A stretch of DNA of 64,000 bases, from contig CM030717.1 of the NCBI GenBank assembly GCA_017979445.1, positions 21,315,288 through 21,379,287 of the forward strand, in the 5' to 3' direction. The stretch comes from Akebia trifoliata (taxonomy: Eukaryota; Streptophyta; Magnoliopsida; Ranunculales; Lardizabalaceae). The notes beneath the pieces were generated by a model. The model was not told the origin of the DNA. It ran no database searches and saw only the letters and a list, made by a program, of their open reading frames with translations. A program made the translations under genes and the position numbers. Positions within the stretch are counted from its first letter, which is position 1; each line of letters starts with the position of its first letter. This document shows, in pieces, positions 35,647 through 46,639 of this stretch.

Positions 35647-36696
35647 ATGTCAGAAACCGAAGAAATTCCATTGGAGAACGCCGTCTTGGGGAAATACGAG
35701 CTCGGGAAGTTACTCGGCTGCGGAGCCTTTGCAAAAGTTTACCGTGCGAAAAACATTCAAACTGGGCTGAGTGTCGCAATTAAATGTATCAGCAAACAAA
35801 AGATTGTTAAGGGAGGATTGATTTCGCAAATCAAACGAGAGATCTCTATCATGCGCCGTATGCATCATCCTCACATCGTCAAACTCTTCGAAGTTCTCGC
35901 AACCAAGACTAAGATTTACTTTGTCATGGAGTTAGTTAAAGGAGGTCACCTCTTCGATAAAGTCGCCAAGGGTCGTTTCAGCGAAGATCTCAGCCGTAGA
36001 TATTTCCAACAGTTGATCTCAGCTGTTCGCTATTTCCACTCTCATGGAGTATTTCATCGAGATCTGAAACCTGAGAATCTTCTTCTTGATGAGAATGGAG
36101 ACCTCAAGGTTTCGGATTTCGGACTTAGTGCTGTAACGGATCATATCCAAAATGACGGACTGTTACATACACTTTGTGGTACGCCTGCTTATGTGGCACC
36201 TGAAATCATAGCGAAGAAAGGTTACGGTGGTGCGATGGTGGATGTGTGGTCGTGCGGCGTCATCCTCTATGTTCTGAACTCTGGTTATCTCCCCTTCAAC
36301 GATCTAAGTCTAATGGAGATGTATCGTAAGATCTCTAAAGGACAGTTTCGGTGCCCCAAATGGATGTCGCACGATCTTCGTCGATTTCTATCTCGTCTCC
36401 TCGATCCGAATCCCAAGACAAGGATTACCGTTGATGATATCGTTTGTGAACATTGGTTCAAAAAGGGGTACAAAAGGATTAAATATTACGAAGAATCAGA
36501 TTTCGATCTTAAAGCTGATGGTGAAGAAGATCGAAAGGCCACGTTCTTGAACGCGTTTGATATAATCTCGTTCTCTTTTGGTCTCAATTTATCTGGTATT
36601 TTTAACGATTCTTATAACTCGGTGGAAGGCGAACGATTCGTCTCGGCCGAGTCACCAGAGAAGATTATGGAGAAAATCGAGGAGGTCGCAAAATGA
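35647..36696 (+). CDS. CBL-interacting protein kinase (CIPK/SnRK3), C-terminally truncated by frameshift
   Basis: A serine/threonine kinase that binds calcineurin B-like calcium sensors and phosphorylates ion transporters and other targets. The 349-residue single exon starts at the first ATG of the leader. The kinase domain spans residues 17-271: glycine loop G24-C-G-A-F, lysine K46, glutamate E65, HRDLKPEN from H137, DFG 157-159, and a [10 protein letters not shown] activation segment ending at E186. NAF is at 302-304 inside [20 protein letters not shown], the CBL-binding and autoinhibitory motif. The frame stops after E-E-V-A-K, where full CIPKs (usually 420-450 residues) continue into the phosphatase-interaction domain. 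That domain follows in another frame (next entry). All catalytic residues are kept. Lack of introns fits the intronless CIPK clade. I cannot assign a member number. Confidence 0.95.
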   Translation: MSETEEIPLENAVLGKYELGKLLGCGAFAKVYRAKNIQTGLSVAIKCISKQKIVKGGLISQIKREISIMRRMHHPHIVKLFEVLATKTKIYFVMELVKGGHLFDKVAKGRFSEDLSRRYFQQLISAVRYFHSHGVFHRDLKPENLLLDENGDLKVSDFGLSAVTDHIQNDGLLHTLCGTPAYVAPEIIAKKGYGGAMVDVWSCGVILYVLNSGYLPFNDLSLMEMYRKISKGQFRCPKWMSHDLRRFLSRLLDPNPKTRITVDDIVCEHWFKKGYKRIKYYEESDFDLKADGEEDRKATFLNAFDIISFSFGLNLSGIFNDSYNSVEGERFVSAESPEKIMEKIEEVAK

Positions 36697-36845
36697 AGGA
36701 ATGGAATTTGGTCTTGGAGGGACAAAATGGGGATTTAATTCTTAAAACAGAATTTTACCGGTTAACGGAGAATCTGGTGGTTGTGGAGGTGTGGCCCTAC
36801 CTAGAAACTTGGAGAAAGAAGCTCAATGACCTGTGGGTCAGATGA
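36693..36845 (+). pseudogene. frameshifted C-terminal (phosphatase-interaction) part of the CIPK gene
   Basis: Reading from 36693, one base back from the kinase frame, gives 50 residues including N-L-V-L-E-G-Q-N-G, F-Y-R-L-T-E-N-L-V-V-V-E-V and W-R-K-K-L, ending at TGA 36843-36845. This is the C-terminal CIPK domain that binds PP2C phosphatases. The break lies in GC-AAAA-TG. One more A would put both parts in one frame, giving a protein of about 400 residues. So the gene has lost one A, or the assembly has. The tail is still free of stops, so the change is recent or a sequencing error. Confidence 0.88.
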
Positions 36846-36998
36846 CGTGAAGTCACCGGGTTTATGAACTCAGGCATGTGGGTCAGACTTTACTTCATTG
36901 TATCTTTATGCGTGTGAACGGAATAACTGACTCGCAAGAAAACAAAACATACTTTTACCGGGTTTTACTGTTATAAGTTTTCCAATAATTTTTTTTTT
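36846..36998 (+). other. 3' untranslated region of CIPK gene (probable)
   Basis: Non-coding sequence between the end of the second frame and the downstream MITE. No distinct poly(A) signal stands out. Confidence 0.4.
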
Positions 36999-37164
36999 AA
37001 GAATAATGATGAATGCACCCAATATTGGTACGCGGCTGACGAGGTAAGTGCAGAGAATCGCACATCTTTTTACCATGTATCTTAATGAAAATGATTTATG
37101 ACTATCTGTCCTTGCTACGTCAGCCACGTACCCAATCACGTGCGTTCAATCACGACTCTTCTTT
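36999..37164. mobile_element. MITE family M, copy 2 (downstream of CIPK)
   Basis: The left end reads AAGAATAATGATGAATGCAC. The right end, reversed, reads AAGAAGAGTCGTGATTGAAC and then GCACGTGATTGGG. The inner part TACG(C/T)GGCTGACG is shared by both ends and with copy 1. It starts about 150 bp after the last CIPK codon, in the opposite orientation to copy 1. Confidence 0.75.
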
Positions 37165-37864
37165 TAATTAATTTATAATCATCAAAACTCTCGGTTTTAC
37201 CCTCTAACCTAGTTTTAAATCTCGGCAAGACCCAGATGACTCGTCCAAATCATCCATATTGTTCATGAACAGGATGGATAGACAAGGTGACTCAGATAAT
37301 GTTTTAAAGATAAAATCGTTGATCAAACCGATTTTTTACCTAATCGGTAGGATTGAGGTCCAATCGGGGTTCAATTTGGTTGGACTGCATATATAATATG
37401 ACTTCCCTATAAAACATAAATCAATACTTGATATATAAAATTGGTCTTGAATGCAAAAATTTAAATTTGGTTCCGTTGAGTGGCATAGGAAGAAATTGCC
37501 CAATCAATCACATTTCCACACATTGTATCAAATCTAAACCACTTTGTAGTTTGTATTACAAAAAAATGATGGATTGCTTGTGTTGGACACTACGTTCAAA
37601 AGAGTTGGACTGTCCAACCATTGAATTTTAACATGTATCTTGAAAACAAAATCTATGGTTATCTTTCCACTATCATATCGGCTCAGTGTTGAACGTAATG
37701 TCCAATGCATGCGAAGAAGACTAAGAACTGGATTTTGAGAAAAAAAACTTAAAACGACCTACAATCCCCCCCCCCAAAAAAAAAAAAAAAAAAAACCCCA
37801 AGGAAATCCATTAAGGATTTGATTTCTATTTAAGAGTTGAATTTGATCAAAACAAAATCTTGTT
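37165..37864. other. intergenic spacer
   Basis: No gene can be supported. A homopolymer stretch (C10 then A21, about 37767-37797) is present. Confidence 0.45.
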
Positions 37865-39128
37865 GTAGACACCTAAAAATGGCGCAATACTTTTCTGGGA
37901 TCAAGGCAATTTCTCAGATGCTCCAGATTAGGGAGTCACCCAACTCAAGGCCCTAAGCACTTTTAATCATTTCCAAAAGTCTTCCTAGAACTTAAATCTA
38001 AACCTTAAAATCTTATCTAGAATCCCATAAATGTTGCTTGAAATCACTCTTGAAAATCCTAAAAACCCAAAAAATCCCTTTTATAAACTCCAAATCTTTC
38101 CCGAACAAATCCCAAGCCTTCCCAAACATTTTAATCACTTTTTAGAAGAATTTAAATCATTCCCACACTTCCTCCAAAATTCTGAAAGCTTTCGAGTCCT
38201 CCAAACCCTCATCAGGAATCCTTGAACAAAAAATAAGTCGAATCCAACACTATTCAAGGCCCAAACTCATTCATTGTGGAGCCCCCACAGTAAGTTGATA
38301 TAACATAAAGGCTACTATGACCGACCTTGAAGGTTGGTCATGTTAGTTTGAATGACTTTTAATTGCCCAAACACTCTTTGCACACTTGCATGCACTCCAA
38401 ATTGACAAGACAAGATATAAGACCGACCTTGAAGGTCAATCTACTCCCAATACTATAAATAGAGGTCTTACCTTCCTCATTTCACACACCTCAAGCTCCT
38501 TCTTGCTTTCATTCTTGTACTCACCTATTATTTGGCTTCTTGTTAGCCTTCCCTCTCTATCCAAAAGTCCCACTGCTTTCTCGCCAACTCTCTGACATGT
38601 CGAACCCTTGTTCAATAAAATCTAAGGTTCCGCTTACCTTGTCCATACCTTCCTAGTTACTAACTCAAATCCAAACCTTTGAGCCCCCGACTACCTACGC
38701 AGCTGAATCTTGGCCCAATTTACTTGAGTCATTTCTCACTTTAAAGTCAATTTATTTTTAATTATTCTTTGATATCCCTAATATCCAAATCCTAAATTTC
38801 AAGTTCATACATATGCCATTATTGCAATCAATGCACTACCTGGCCATAATTCAAGGATCCTAATTAGATTAAATTCTAAAATTTTAGAAAACATGATCAA
38901 AGCAGAAAGTTAAGGCATCCTTAGGGTGGGGGATCGGGGTGCTCAACACCTTCCCATTTATTAACCGAACCACTTACTCAGATATCTAAACCAAATACTA
39001 GAATGAGAGTCACGATTTTGGGTAACCATTCACACCCCTAAATTCAATGAATGGCAATGAGTCCTAAAGAACTCGAAATCCCTAAAGATTAAAGATAGTC
39101 CATAGGCATCAAAACCCATGTGTCTACA
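37865..39128 (+). repeat. 5' LTR of element B
   Basis: A 1264-bp LTR with TATAAATAG at 38454-38462. Two copies of the palindrome GACCGACCTTGAAGGT lie upstream of it (about 38321 and 38421). It also contains GTGCTCAACACCTTCCC (about 38938). Ends are TGTAGACA and TGTCTACA. Confidence 0.82.
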
Positions 39129-39594
39129 GTTGATGACTCCACCAGGGACAATGCTATTAATGTTGGTTCAAGATTTTGTTTTCTTTATCTATGCTTTCAT
39201 TTATATGATTTTTTTTTTCTTATCTTGTGCATGAAAACATTGAATAAATCTCTTCATTGCTAATATTCATGAGCATAGCCCAATTTTCATAGCCTACCCC
39301 TTCCAATAAAATGATCAAATCTTGGATACCAGTAACCTAGCGTCCCAAGGTCATTTAACTTTGGTAGTGAATATGAAAGTATCCTCTCAAATTGCCAACC
39401 TAATGAGTGTGTACGTAGGTATGCATAGAGATTTTAAGATTGATTAACCTCGTATCTCTTACCCAGTGCCGCATTCATAGTCTTGCATATAAAAATAAAC
39501 CATTATCCTCCTTCGCACCAGGGGTAATAGAAAAATGAATGCAAAAAAATTTGAACTTCAATATACTCTTATATCCTGCAAAAGTTTCCTTAAA

Positions 39595-40245
39595 AAGTTA
39601 TCCTCAGGGCTACTATGTTTTGTCAATCCCTTGGGGAAAACATGTCCCACCAAGTTTCTTAGGGCTATTATGTCCCGCAATTCTCTCAAGGCTACTATGT
39701 CCCACCTACCTTTTAGAGCTACTATATCTTGTCAATCTCTTAGGACTATTATGTCCCACCAAATCTCAAGGCTACTATGTCCCATCAACCTTCTAGGGAT
39801 ATTATGTCTCGCCAATTTATAAGGACTAGTATGTTTTGTTTCTAGGAATACTATATTCCACCAATTCCCAGGGTTATTATGACCCACCAAACCCAGAGGC
39901 AACTTTGTCCTGCCAATTTCTTGACCTATTATGTCTTATTAATTCCTAAGGCTACTATGTTGCGCCAAACGTAGGGAAACTTTATCCCACCAATTCCAAG
40001 GACTACTACGACCCACCAAACCTAGCGGAAACTTTGTCCTACCAATTGCCATGGCTACTATGACCTGCCAAACCAAGGGAAAACTGTCCCATCAATTTTC
40101 TAGGGCTACTATGTCTTACCAATTTCTAAGGCTAGTATGCTTCACCAACCTCTCAGGGCTACTATTTCTCATAAAAATCTCAAGGCTACTTTTTCCCTCA
40201 ACCTCTAAGGGTTACTATGTCTTGTTTTTCACGAGTCTATTATGA
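39595..40245 (+). repeat. tandem repeat of about 35 bp in element B
   Basis: About 18 degenerate units are built on AGGGCTACTATGTCCCACCAA. Length varies between units, so the open frames over it (for example 39535-39822) shift and are not genes. Confidence 0.85.
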
Positions 40246-43074
40246 CTTGCCTCTCAATTCATATGTTAGGCCTAAAACAAATCTTGCATTCATCCCTTAT
40301 CGAGAATATTTAAAAGACCTTCATCATTGGGAAGGATTTTAATTTAGAAGGTTCATTTTGAAATATATGTACATATACTATTTCAGGAAAAAAATATTGA
40401 ACACATGAGCATCTACACAGAACATAATTATTAATTTTTGAGTTCAAATCGAAACTCGAATCTCAAAGTCAACTTTGGCTTTATAATTTGAAAGGAGAAC
40501 TAAATCAAAGAAGAATGAAATGAATGGGATAATTGGCCAAAATATTAAAGTATCAAACTCAATTCAGTCTAAGGCCCAAAGATGACCCAAAAATCTTGAA
40601 CATTGGCGTTTTTTGCCCTTTTTTACTTGTTTTGTAAACTCTTGGCTCACAAGAGTATAAATTGTGAATGACCAAAATATATGAAAAAGGTTTTGCCCAC
40701 AATTGGGGCAACCAAATGTTTAAACCCCTTTCAGTTCAAGCCCCAATCTTAAAATCATTTCAAACTACTAGCATACTTTTTATCCGTAACACCAAAAGAA
40801 AACACCATGTCTCCCTATCGATCTCTCTGCATTTTTTTCTACTTGAAGACTCTCGAAAGTTTATTAATAAGAAAAAAGTTGAAAATATCTTAATCATTCA
40901 AAAAAGATGAGTTTACATTAAGAATAAGAGAATGAAAAAATTTCAAGTTGTGATAATTAACCTTTGAGAATATACATCCAATAGAAGAATTCAAATCATT
41001 AGTAGTCTTGAACCGATAAACACATATGTTATTGAAATTTACTTAAATCAAATCTTGAAATGGAGAGCGACCTTGTTTTTACTATTTTAAATATATATTT
41101 ACTCCTAGTTATCCCCTCAAGCCTTCATTATCCATTTATAACCCAGAACAGAGGAATGCCACCCACATTGGAGCGTATTTTAAAAAATAAAAAGAAAAAG
41201 AAAAAATGAAAATGTGAAGAAAAGAAGAAGAAGAAAAAAAAAATCAAAATGCTAAAGAAGACATAATTGAAGATCATAAAGACAATATGCGGCGGGAAGC
41301 TACGACAAAGTTTGAAAGAATAATCAATGAAACAACATACAACTTGGTTGAGATCATGGTGGTAAAAGATGAATGACTATTAACCCAAAGTAGAGATCAA
41401 AGATTTTCTATAAAAATAAATAAATGATCATGGTGGCAAATATGCATGGCCGCCATCCAAAACTTTTGATCAAAGATATTCCATGATGAATAAAAAAATC
41501 GATGTGATAAAAGATAGAATCCTTATCCCAAAGCTTAGATGTGATATTGTTGCAATAAAGAATGAAAGGAAAAAAAGAAAAAGAGAAAAAAAAAAAAAGA
41601 TAAACAAAAATAAAGGCAAACCTCGGTTCAACCCTATCCATCATTTTAAATTCCACAATTTTGACCTTATACCCTTATTTCATAAACCTAAACCCTTTGC
41701 TACATTTTGTCCTACAAATAAGCCATCTCCGATTATAAAATTATTTAAGAAAGATGATATTTGCATCTATGAATTGGTAATGAATGACCGACCATTTATC
41801 TGAGAAAAAAATATAAAGACAATAAAATATGACTTGAAAGGACACAACGAAAACTCGAAGGCACTGTGAGTGAAAGAATCAAGTCATGGAAATATCAAAC
41901 ATCACAGGCACGATGAATCCTAAAATGGGATCGATGCGCAAAATTATGGAGTCGAACTTGGTGAAAACCCTAACTGGCACAAAAGGTAAAAATGGCATGA
42001 AGAAAACAAGAAAAACCTAAAAGAAAAGAAAACATAAAGAAGAAATAAAGAAAATCGAGGAAGACTCGAAAGGAAACAAGAAGAAACTGAAGATACAAAA
42101 AGTAATCGAATCATATTATGCTCAGATCGTCAAAGAAAACACAATAAATCCCGAAAACCAAATATATCTCAAGCCTCATCAACTCCGAATCAAAATAACC
42201 TTCATCCATATCTCCAATCTAATCCTTAGGCTAATGTTCAACAATGAGGGTGACTTTAAAGGGCCTATGAAAGAATAAGAGATAAATACCTCTCCATTTT
42301 TTTTAAATATCTTAATCATCAATAAATAATTTTGAATTCCCAATCAAATTGTTTTGCTCATGTTCCAAAAATAGATTTTTATTTATAGTAGTCATTTTTT
42401 ATTTATGCAATTGTATTTATTTTACAGGCTCCTTGAAAGAAAAAATATATTGTCGATAAATCATCAAGATCAATTTCCATCATGTGATGAATAATTGAGA
42501 ATAAAATTAAGTCAAAACACAAAAGTAAGATTTCACAAGTATTATCCCTCTCCTGAATCCAAAGCTGTAAATATAATTATCACATTAGATTAATAGCACA
42601 AAACTCAAACATTTTGACAAGACTTTTATGAGAAAAGTCTTGACGAAGCAACAATGTGCAACAAAACATAATAAGTATGTTTCTTTGAGTATCAGACTCC
42701 AATCAATGAGTTTAGGTATCCGTTGACTCCAAGAATAAATGCTAATTGTAAGATGCAAAGGCAATAAAAAAGAACAATCGAGATTAAACATTGAATTATC
42801 TATTGAAAAATTTATTGAGTGACTTGTTTAGGTATAATGTGGCTACTATGCTCTGAAACCTAAAATGAGAGAGGGCTCATTTTCTTCATTAAGAGTATGG
42901 GATCCTTCACCTTTTTATCCTTGAAAATGGATTCTACTATGTAATCCTTCTTTACATTGAGATTGATATTTAATCTTGGTATGCTAAGTTTTCTTCCCAT
43001 TATAACCTACACAATTTTGGGGTGAATATAAGTTTTAGGTTTTGTTGCATGCAATTCTTACAAAGAGGTGCAAG
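40246..43074 (+). other. non-coding interior of element B
   Basis: AT-rich sequence with purine-rich tracts (41180-41250 and 41560-41600) and no recognisable retrotransposon protein. The longest + frame is 41483-41803, 106 codons with a lysine-rich middle, which I do not recognise. CAAAGAGGTGCAAG just before 43075 may be the polypurine tract. Confidence 0.55.
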
Positions 43075-43337
43075 TGTAGACACCCAAAAATTACAGAATA
43101 TTTTTCTAGGATCGGTGCAATACTTGGTGATTTCGCAGATGCTCCAGATCAAGGATTCACGAAAATCAAGGTCCTAAACGCTTATACAAATTTCTAAAAG
43201 CCTTCCAAGAACTTTAATCTAGACCTTGAAACCTTATCCAAAATCCTAAAAACCTTACTTGAAAATCACTATAAAAAAATCCTTTAAAAAGCCCAAAAAT
43301 CCCTTCTAGAAACTCTGAGACTTTTTTCAACAAATCT
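43075..43337 (+). repeat. 3' LTR of element B (5' end only)
   Basis: It starts TGTAGACACCC and matches the first part of the 5' LTR (CAATACTT...TCGCAGATGCTCCAGATC and onward). It stops where TGTAATAACC begins, so it was cut by an insertion or deletion. Confidence 0.78.
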
Positions 43338-44889
43338 TGTAATAACCTGAGTTTTTAATGTGTATCTTGAAAACAATCTAATAGTGAAATTTTGAAAAAA
43401 ATTCTAAAAGAAAAGCTTAGGGTAAAGCACTAGAATTTTGTTATGTTCATTTTCAATAAAAATTGACTTCGTCATTGGATTTAAAATAGCTTAAAAACAT
43501 ACATTAGCTTGTAAGCATACTCGAATTCAAGTTCTAACGAAAAAATTATAAAATCCTTGAATTTCGTGTTAAATGAGATCTAAAATGATGAATTTTTGTT
43601 AGAGCAAGAATCAGTAAAATCTGATTGCACCATTAGGTTTGTAACAAAAAATTATTAAAAATAGAGTATTCATTCGTCGAATTTCGAGTCCGAGAAGTCA
43701 AAATATCATTAACTATTGAAATAAATGAAAATTACCAAAATACCTTCCAGGCCTTTTTAAAAAAGAATAAACTTATTCTTTTATTTCATCTCTTTCTCTT
43801 CAACGACCCCAAACTTTAGCCATCTAAACCTTCAAGGGTTTCATCTCCTTCTCATCTAGGTCCGTCACAAACGAGCCATCGTCGGGCCTCGACGAAGAAG
43901 AAGAAATTGTCGTCGTCGACGAGCCCTTCAAGTTTACCGTCTTCGATCCTTATTTTCTTATCTTATTCCCCATTCTCCACCAAACACTAGCCACATATGT
44001 CCAGTGGGTTTTGATACGTTTTTACTTGAGGTTCCTTAATGACAGATTCCTCTTTCATCGTAGAAAAGAAAAAAAAGGGCTATCACCAAATCTTCTCCAA
44101 CCACCGTTCGTGCACAACCAAACACACTCAACCTCGAGTTTTGTGCTACCTCACCTTGACTTCCTTGCTAGCATTTCACATCTGACAACCACGAACTTAG
44201 GTAAGGGACTCTCAATTCCTATTAGTAACCGTAGATTGCTAAAATATCCATCTAGGATTTTTATCGAATATGTGTTGTGTTTATAAATCATAGAAATTTT
44301 TTATTTATTTTCAAGTTCATGTTAGAATTACATATTTGACGTGTTTTTATTGAATTTTAATAATTAATTCATGCGTGGGACAATGGATTTGAAGAACGAA
44401 GGAGAAACCCAAAAAATTAGATAAAAAATCCAATTTTCGCGAACTGAATAGCTTGTTGACGGTACAGTCATTAGAAAATTTTATAAAATGAAGGTTTTGT
44501 CCCCCATTTTGAAATAATGGGAATGGTTTCAAGATTCAAATATCAAAGGATTAAAATCCAATTTTTGGTTCTAAGAAAAAAATTTAAATTTCGACGTTTT
44601 CGTCAAATTTTCAAAATCAAATATCTTTTGCATTAGTTCAAATTGAATTTTAAAAATTACATGATGTCGAATCTCATATTCAAGGCTTCTATTTTCAAAA
44701 ACTTATTTTCAATTACAAAAACTTTGAAAAATTATATTTTCGACACTTAGCCAAATTTTCACCAATTTTCATAATTTTGATAATTTGGTTCTGCACATTA
44801 TCGAGATCCCGTTTTGACTAAATTTTGATAGTTTTTGGTTAAATGATCAAAATGAATTTGAAAGTTTGAAAAAAAATTATTTTGTTCGA
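43338..44889. other. unclassified block, possibly an LTR starting TGTAATAACC
   Basis: The block begins TGTAATAACCTGAG, which recalls the start of some gypsy LTRs, and interrupts element B's 3' LTR. It has a GC-richer patch (43845-43950, with CGACGAAGAAGAAG and CGTCGTCGACGAG) that looks like coding or leader sequence, and an open frame at 44011-44286 that I do not recognise. I found no matching end or target duplication. Confidence 0.3.
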
Positions 44890-46075
44890 AAAAGTGAAAA
44901 GTGAAAGAGGTATGGGTTGAAGTGATTTTGTTGGAGTGTTTTAAGGAAAAGTGATGGGTTAAGGTGTAAGAGATATGGGTTGTGATGTGAGTGATTGATG
45001 GTGTTAGAGAATGGTGATAAGTTATTGTGTATAAGATATGAGTTATGAGGTAGGTGGTTGATGGTGTTAGAGAATGGGGATAGGTTAGGTTATGATAGGG
45101 TATGGGTTGAGGTGATTTTGGGAGAGAAGTGATGTGGGTAGATGAATTATGAGAGAAAAGTGATGGGGGTAGGTGATTAGATGAGGGAGGTGAGTGAGGA
45201 TGATGACATGTGTCATCTTTTGGTGTGAAGAGGGTGATTGATTGATGTGGGTAGTGGTTAATGGGTTATGGGTTGTGGATTAGAGGTGGATTGGATATGG
45301 ATAGTGGTTTTTGGGCTTTTAGTGAATTGGGCTTGGATTTTAGGAAGGTTGTAGGTTATTTGGCTTTGATGGGGTTTGTTTTGGATTGGATTTTTGAGGG
45401 TAGGTTCGTTTTAGGGTTTAGGTGATATATGATCGATTTTAGGTTAGGGGTAAGGTGAGAAATTAATTTAAGCATGAGTTGAGGGCTTTTGGGTTTTGAA
45501 TGGGCTTAGGGTGTTTGCGGATTCGAAGGCAGATCGATCGAAGTAGAGGAGGGGTAGGCATCCCAAGTCTCACATTTTTTTAATTTATTAATTTTTTAAA
45601 GATTTTTGCAATCATTGATTTGATAAAAAATGTCACGTGTTGGCACATCGGGCTTTTTAAGTCTGTTGGAGAATTTTTATTGAGCATTCGGGTATTCTTG
45701 GATACAAAGGCGGAGCGGTGAGGATTGGATAAGTGTAGGATAGGTCAAACTCCTTTGGTAAGTCCCTTAGACCATTGGGTGGTCTTAGGGTCCTCAGTTC
45801 GATCAAAACGTCACTTTTTAGTGATTTGGGCTTTTGAAGCCCGTTGGCCAATTTTGTCGAAAAATAGATATTTTGAGTGGAGTAGGTAGATGGGAGCATG
45901 TCGAGTCTTTTTGGTGGGCCACTAACCCGTTGGAAGGTTTTAGGGGCTTCGATTTGATCAAAATGTTAGATTTTAATACTTCGGGCCTTTCAGGCCCATT
46001 GGCCAATTTCATTGGAAAATTACTATTTTTGGGCCCTTCCGAGTGAGGGTTTGTTCAAATTGGGGTGTCTACAGC
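44890..46075 (-). repeat. 3' LTR of element E (family C, copy 2, partial)
   Basis: The reverse complement starts TGTAGACACCCCAATTTG and aligns with 31349 onward. It is G-rich on the + strand, just as copy 1 is C-rich. The part after the TATA region is missing. Confidence 0.72.
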
Positions 46076-46095
46076 TGCCCTTCTTTGCATGAATT
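46076..46095 (-). promoter_or_regulatory. polypurine tract of element E
   Basis: The - strand reads CAAAGAAGGGCAGC directly before the LTR start, in the position where plus-strand DNA synthesis is primed. Confidence 0.65.
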
Positions 46096-46451
46096 ATGTG
46101 CAAATAACTGGAAAGAATAAACTAAACCCTTATTTGTACGGGCCAGGCAAAATTTTGCAAAACACGACTTCGAATTACCAATTGAGTTGATAACTTTTGT
46201 AGAAAATGGTTACTCAAGCACGGGGTCTGACAGAGTTACCTTATTAATTCCTTGATCTCGATGGTGCGGACCTCGTGTGAGGCCTTTGATTTGATGAAAA
46301 GTGATTTTGGTATTTCTTCAGTCATGTTCTAACAAATCGAAATTGAATGCAACTCGAAAGGGTTTTTGAAATCCTTTTTGATTTTCTGAATTTTTTTTTA
46401 TGTATTTTTTATTTGATTTTTGATTTCTTCCCTTTTTTATTCATTTGACTG

Positions 46452-46634
46452 ATCCGTACTTGGGACACGATGGATTTTGGTTCCTTCTCAACCGTGTTTC
46501 AAAAATGGACAGCTCTATCGTTTCTTTCATCCGTTCTGGGAGCACGGATCCAACCAAACTTTCTTCATCCATGTTGGTGATACGGATAGACTAAACTTTG
46601 TTTCACCCGTACTGGTAACACGGACCAGTACAAG
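46452..46634 (+). repeat. five-unit 38-bp hairpin array, copy 1
   Basis: Units start at 46452, 46490, 46529, 46567 and 46605. Each has a short inverted repeat such as ATCCGTTCTGGGAGCACGGAT with a loop of 5-9 bases. The last is followed by CGGACCAGTAC. A second array with the same period, count and ending lies at 51961-52139. It sits about 230 bp upstream of a strong splice donor in the leader of the mobile-domain pseudogene. Confidence 0.82.
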
Positions 46635-46639
46635 TTTCA

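Larger units (their letters stand above)
37865..43337 (+). mobile_element. non-autonomous LTR element B (LARD-like)
   Basis: The 5' LTR is 37865-39128 (TGTAGACACC...GTGTCTACA), followed directly by a primer-binding site (GTTGATGACTCCACCAGGGA, 39129-39148). The start of the 3' LTR lies at 43075 and aligns with the 5' LTR for about 260 bp until it is cut at 43337. The 3.9-kb interior has a tandem repeat, A-rich tracts and no gag or pol domain, which is the definition of a LARD. Its primer-binding site matches that of N and F, so it probably used the same Tat/Ogre machinery. Confidence 0.8.

Noticed and set aside
39535..39822. Frames of 85-95 codons in the 35-bp repeat of element B.
   Set aside because: Unit lengths vary and the frames overlap each other in two phases, so the repeat does not encode a protein.
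41483..41803. A 106-codon frame inside element B, considered as a possible element-borne gene.
   Set aside because: Its middle is a lysine-rich run from an A-rich tract and the rest has no recognisable motif. There is no second copy in the window to test conservation.
43338..44889. Considered as a complete LTR inserted in element B's 3' LTR.
   Set aside because: The start looks right but I could not find a matching end, a target duplication, or the rest of element B's LTR beyond it.
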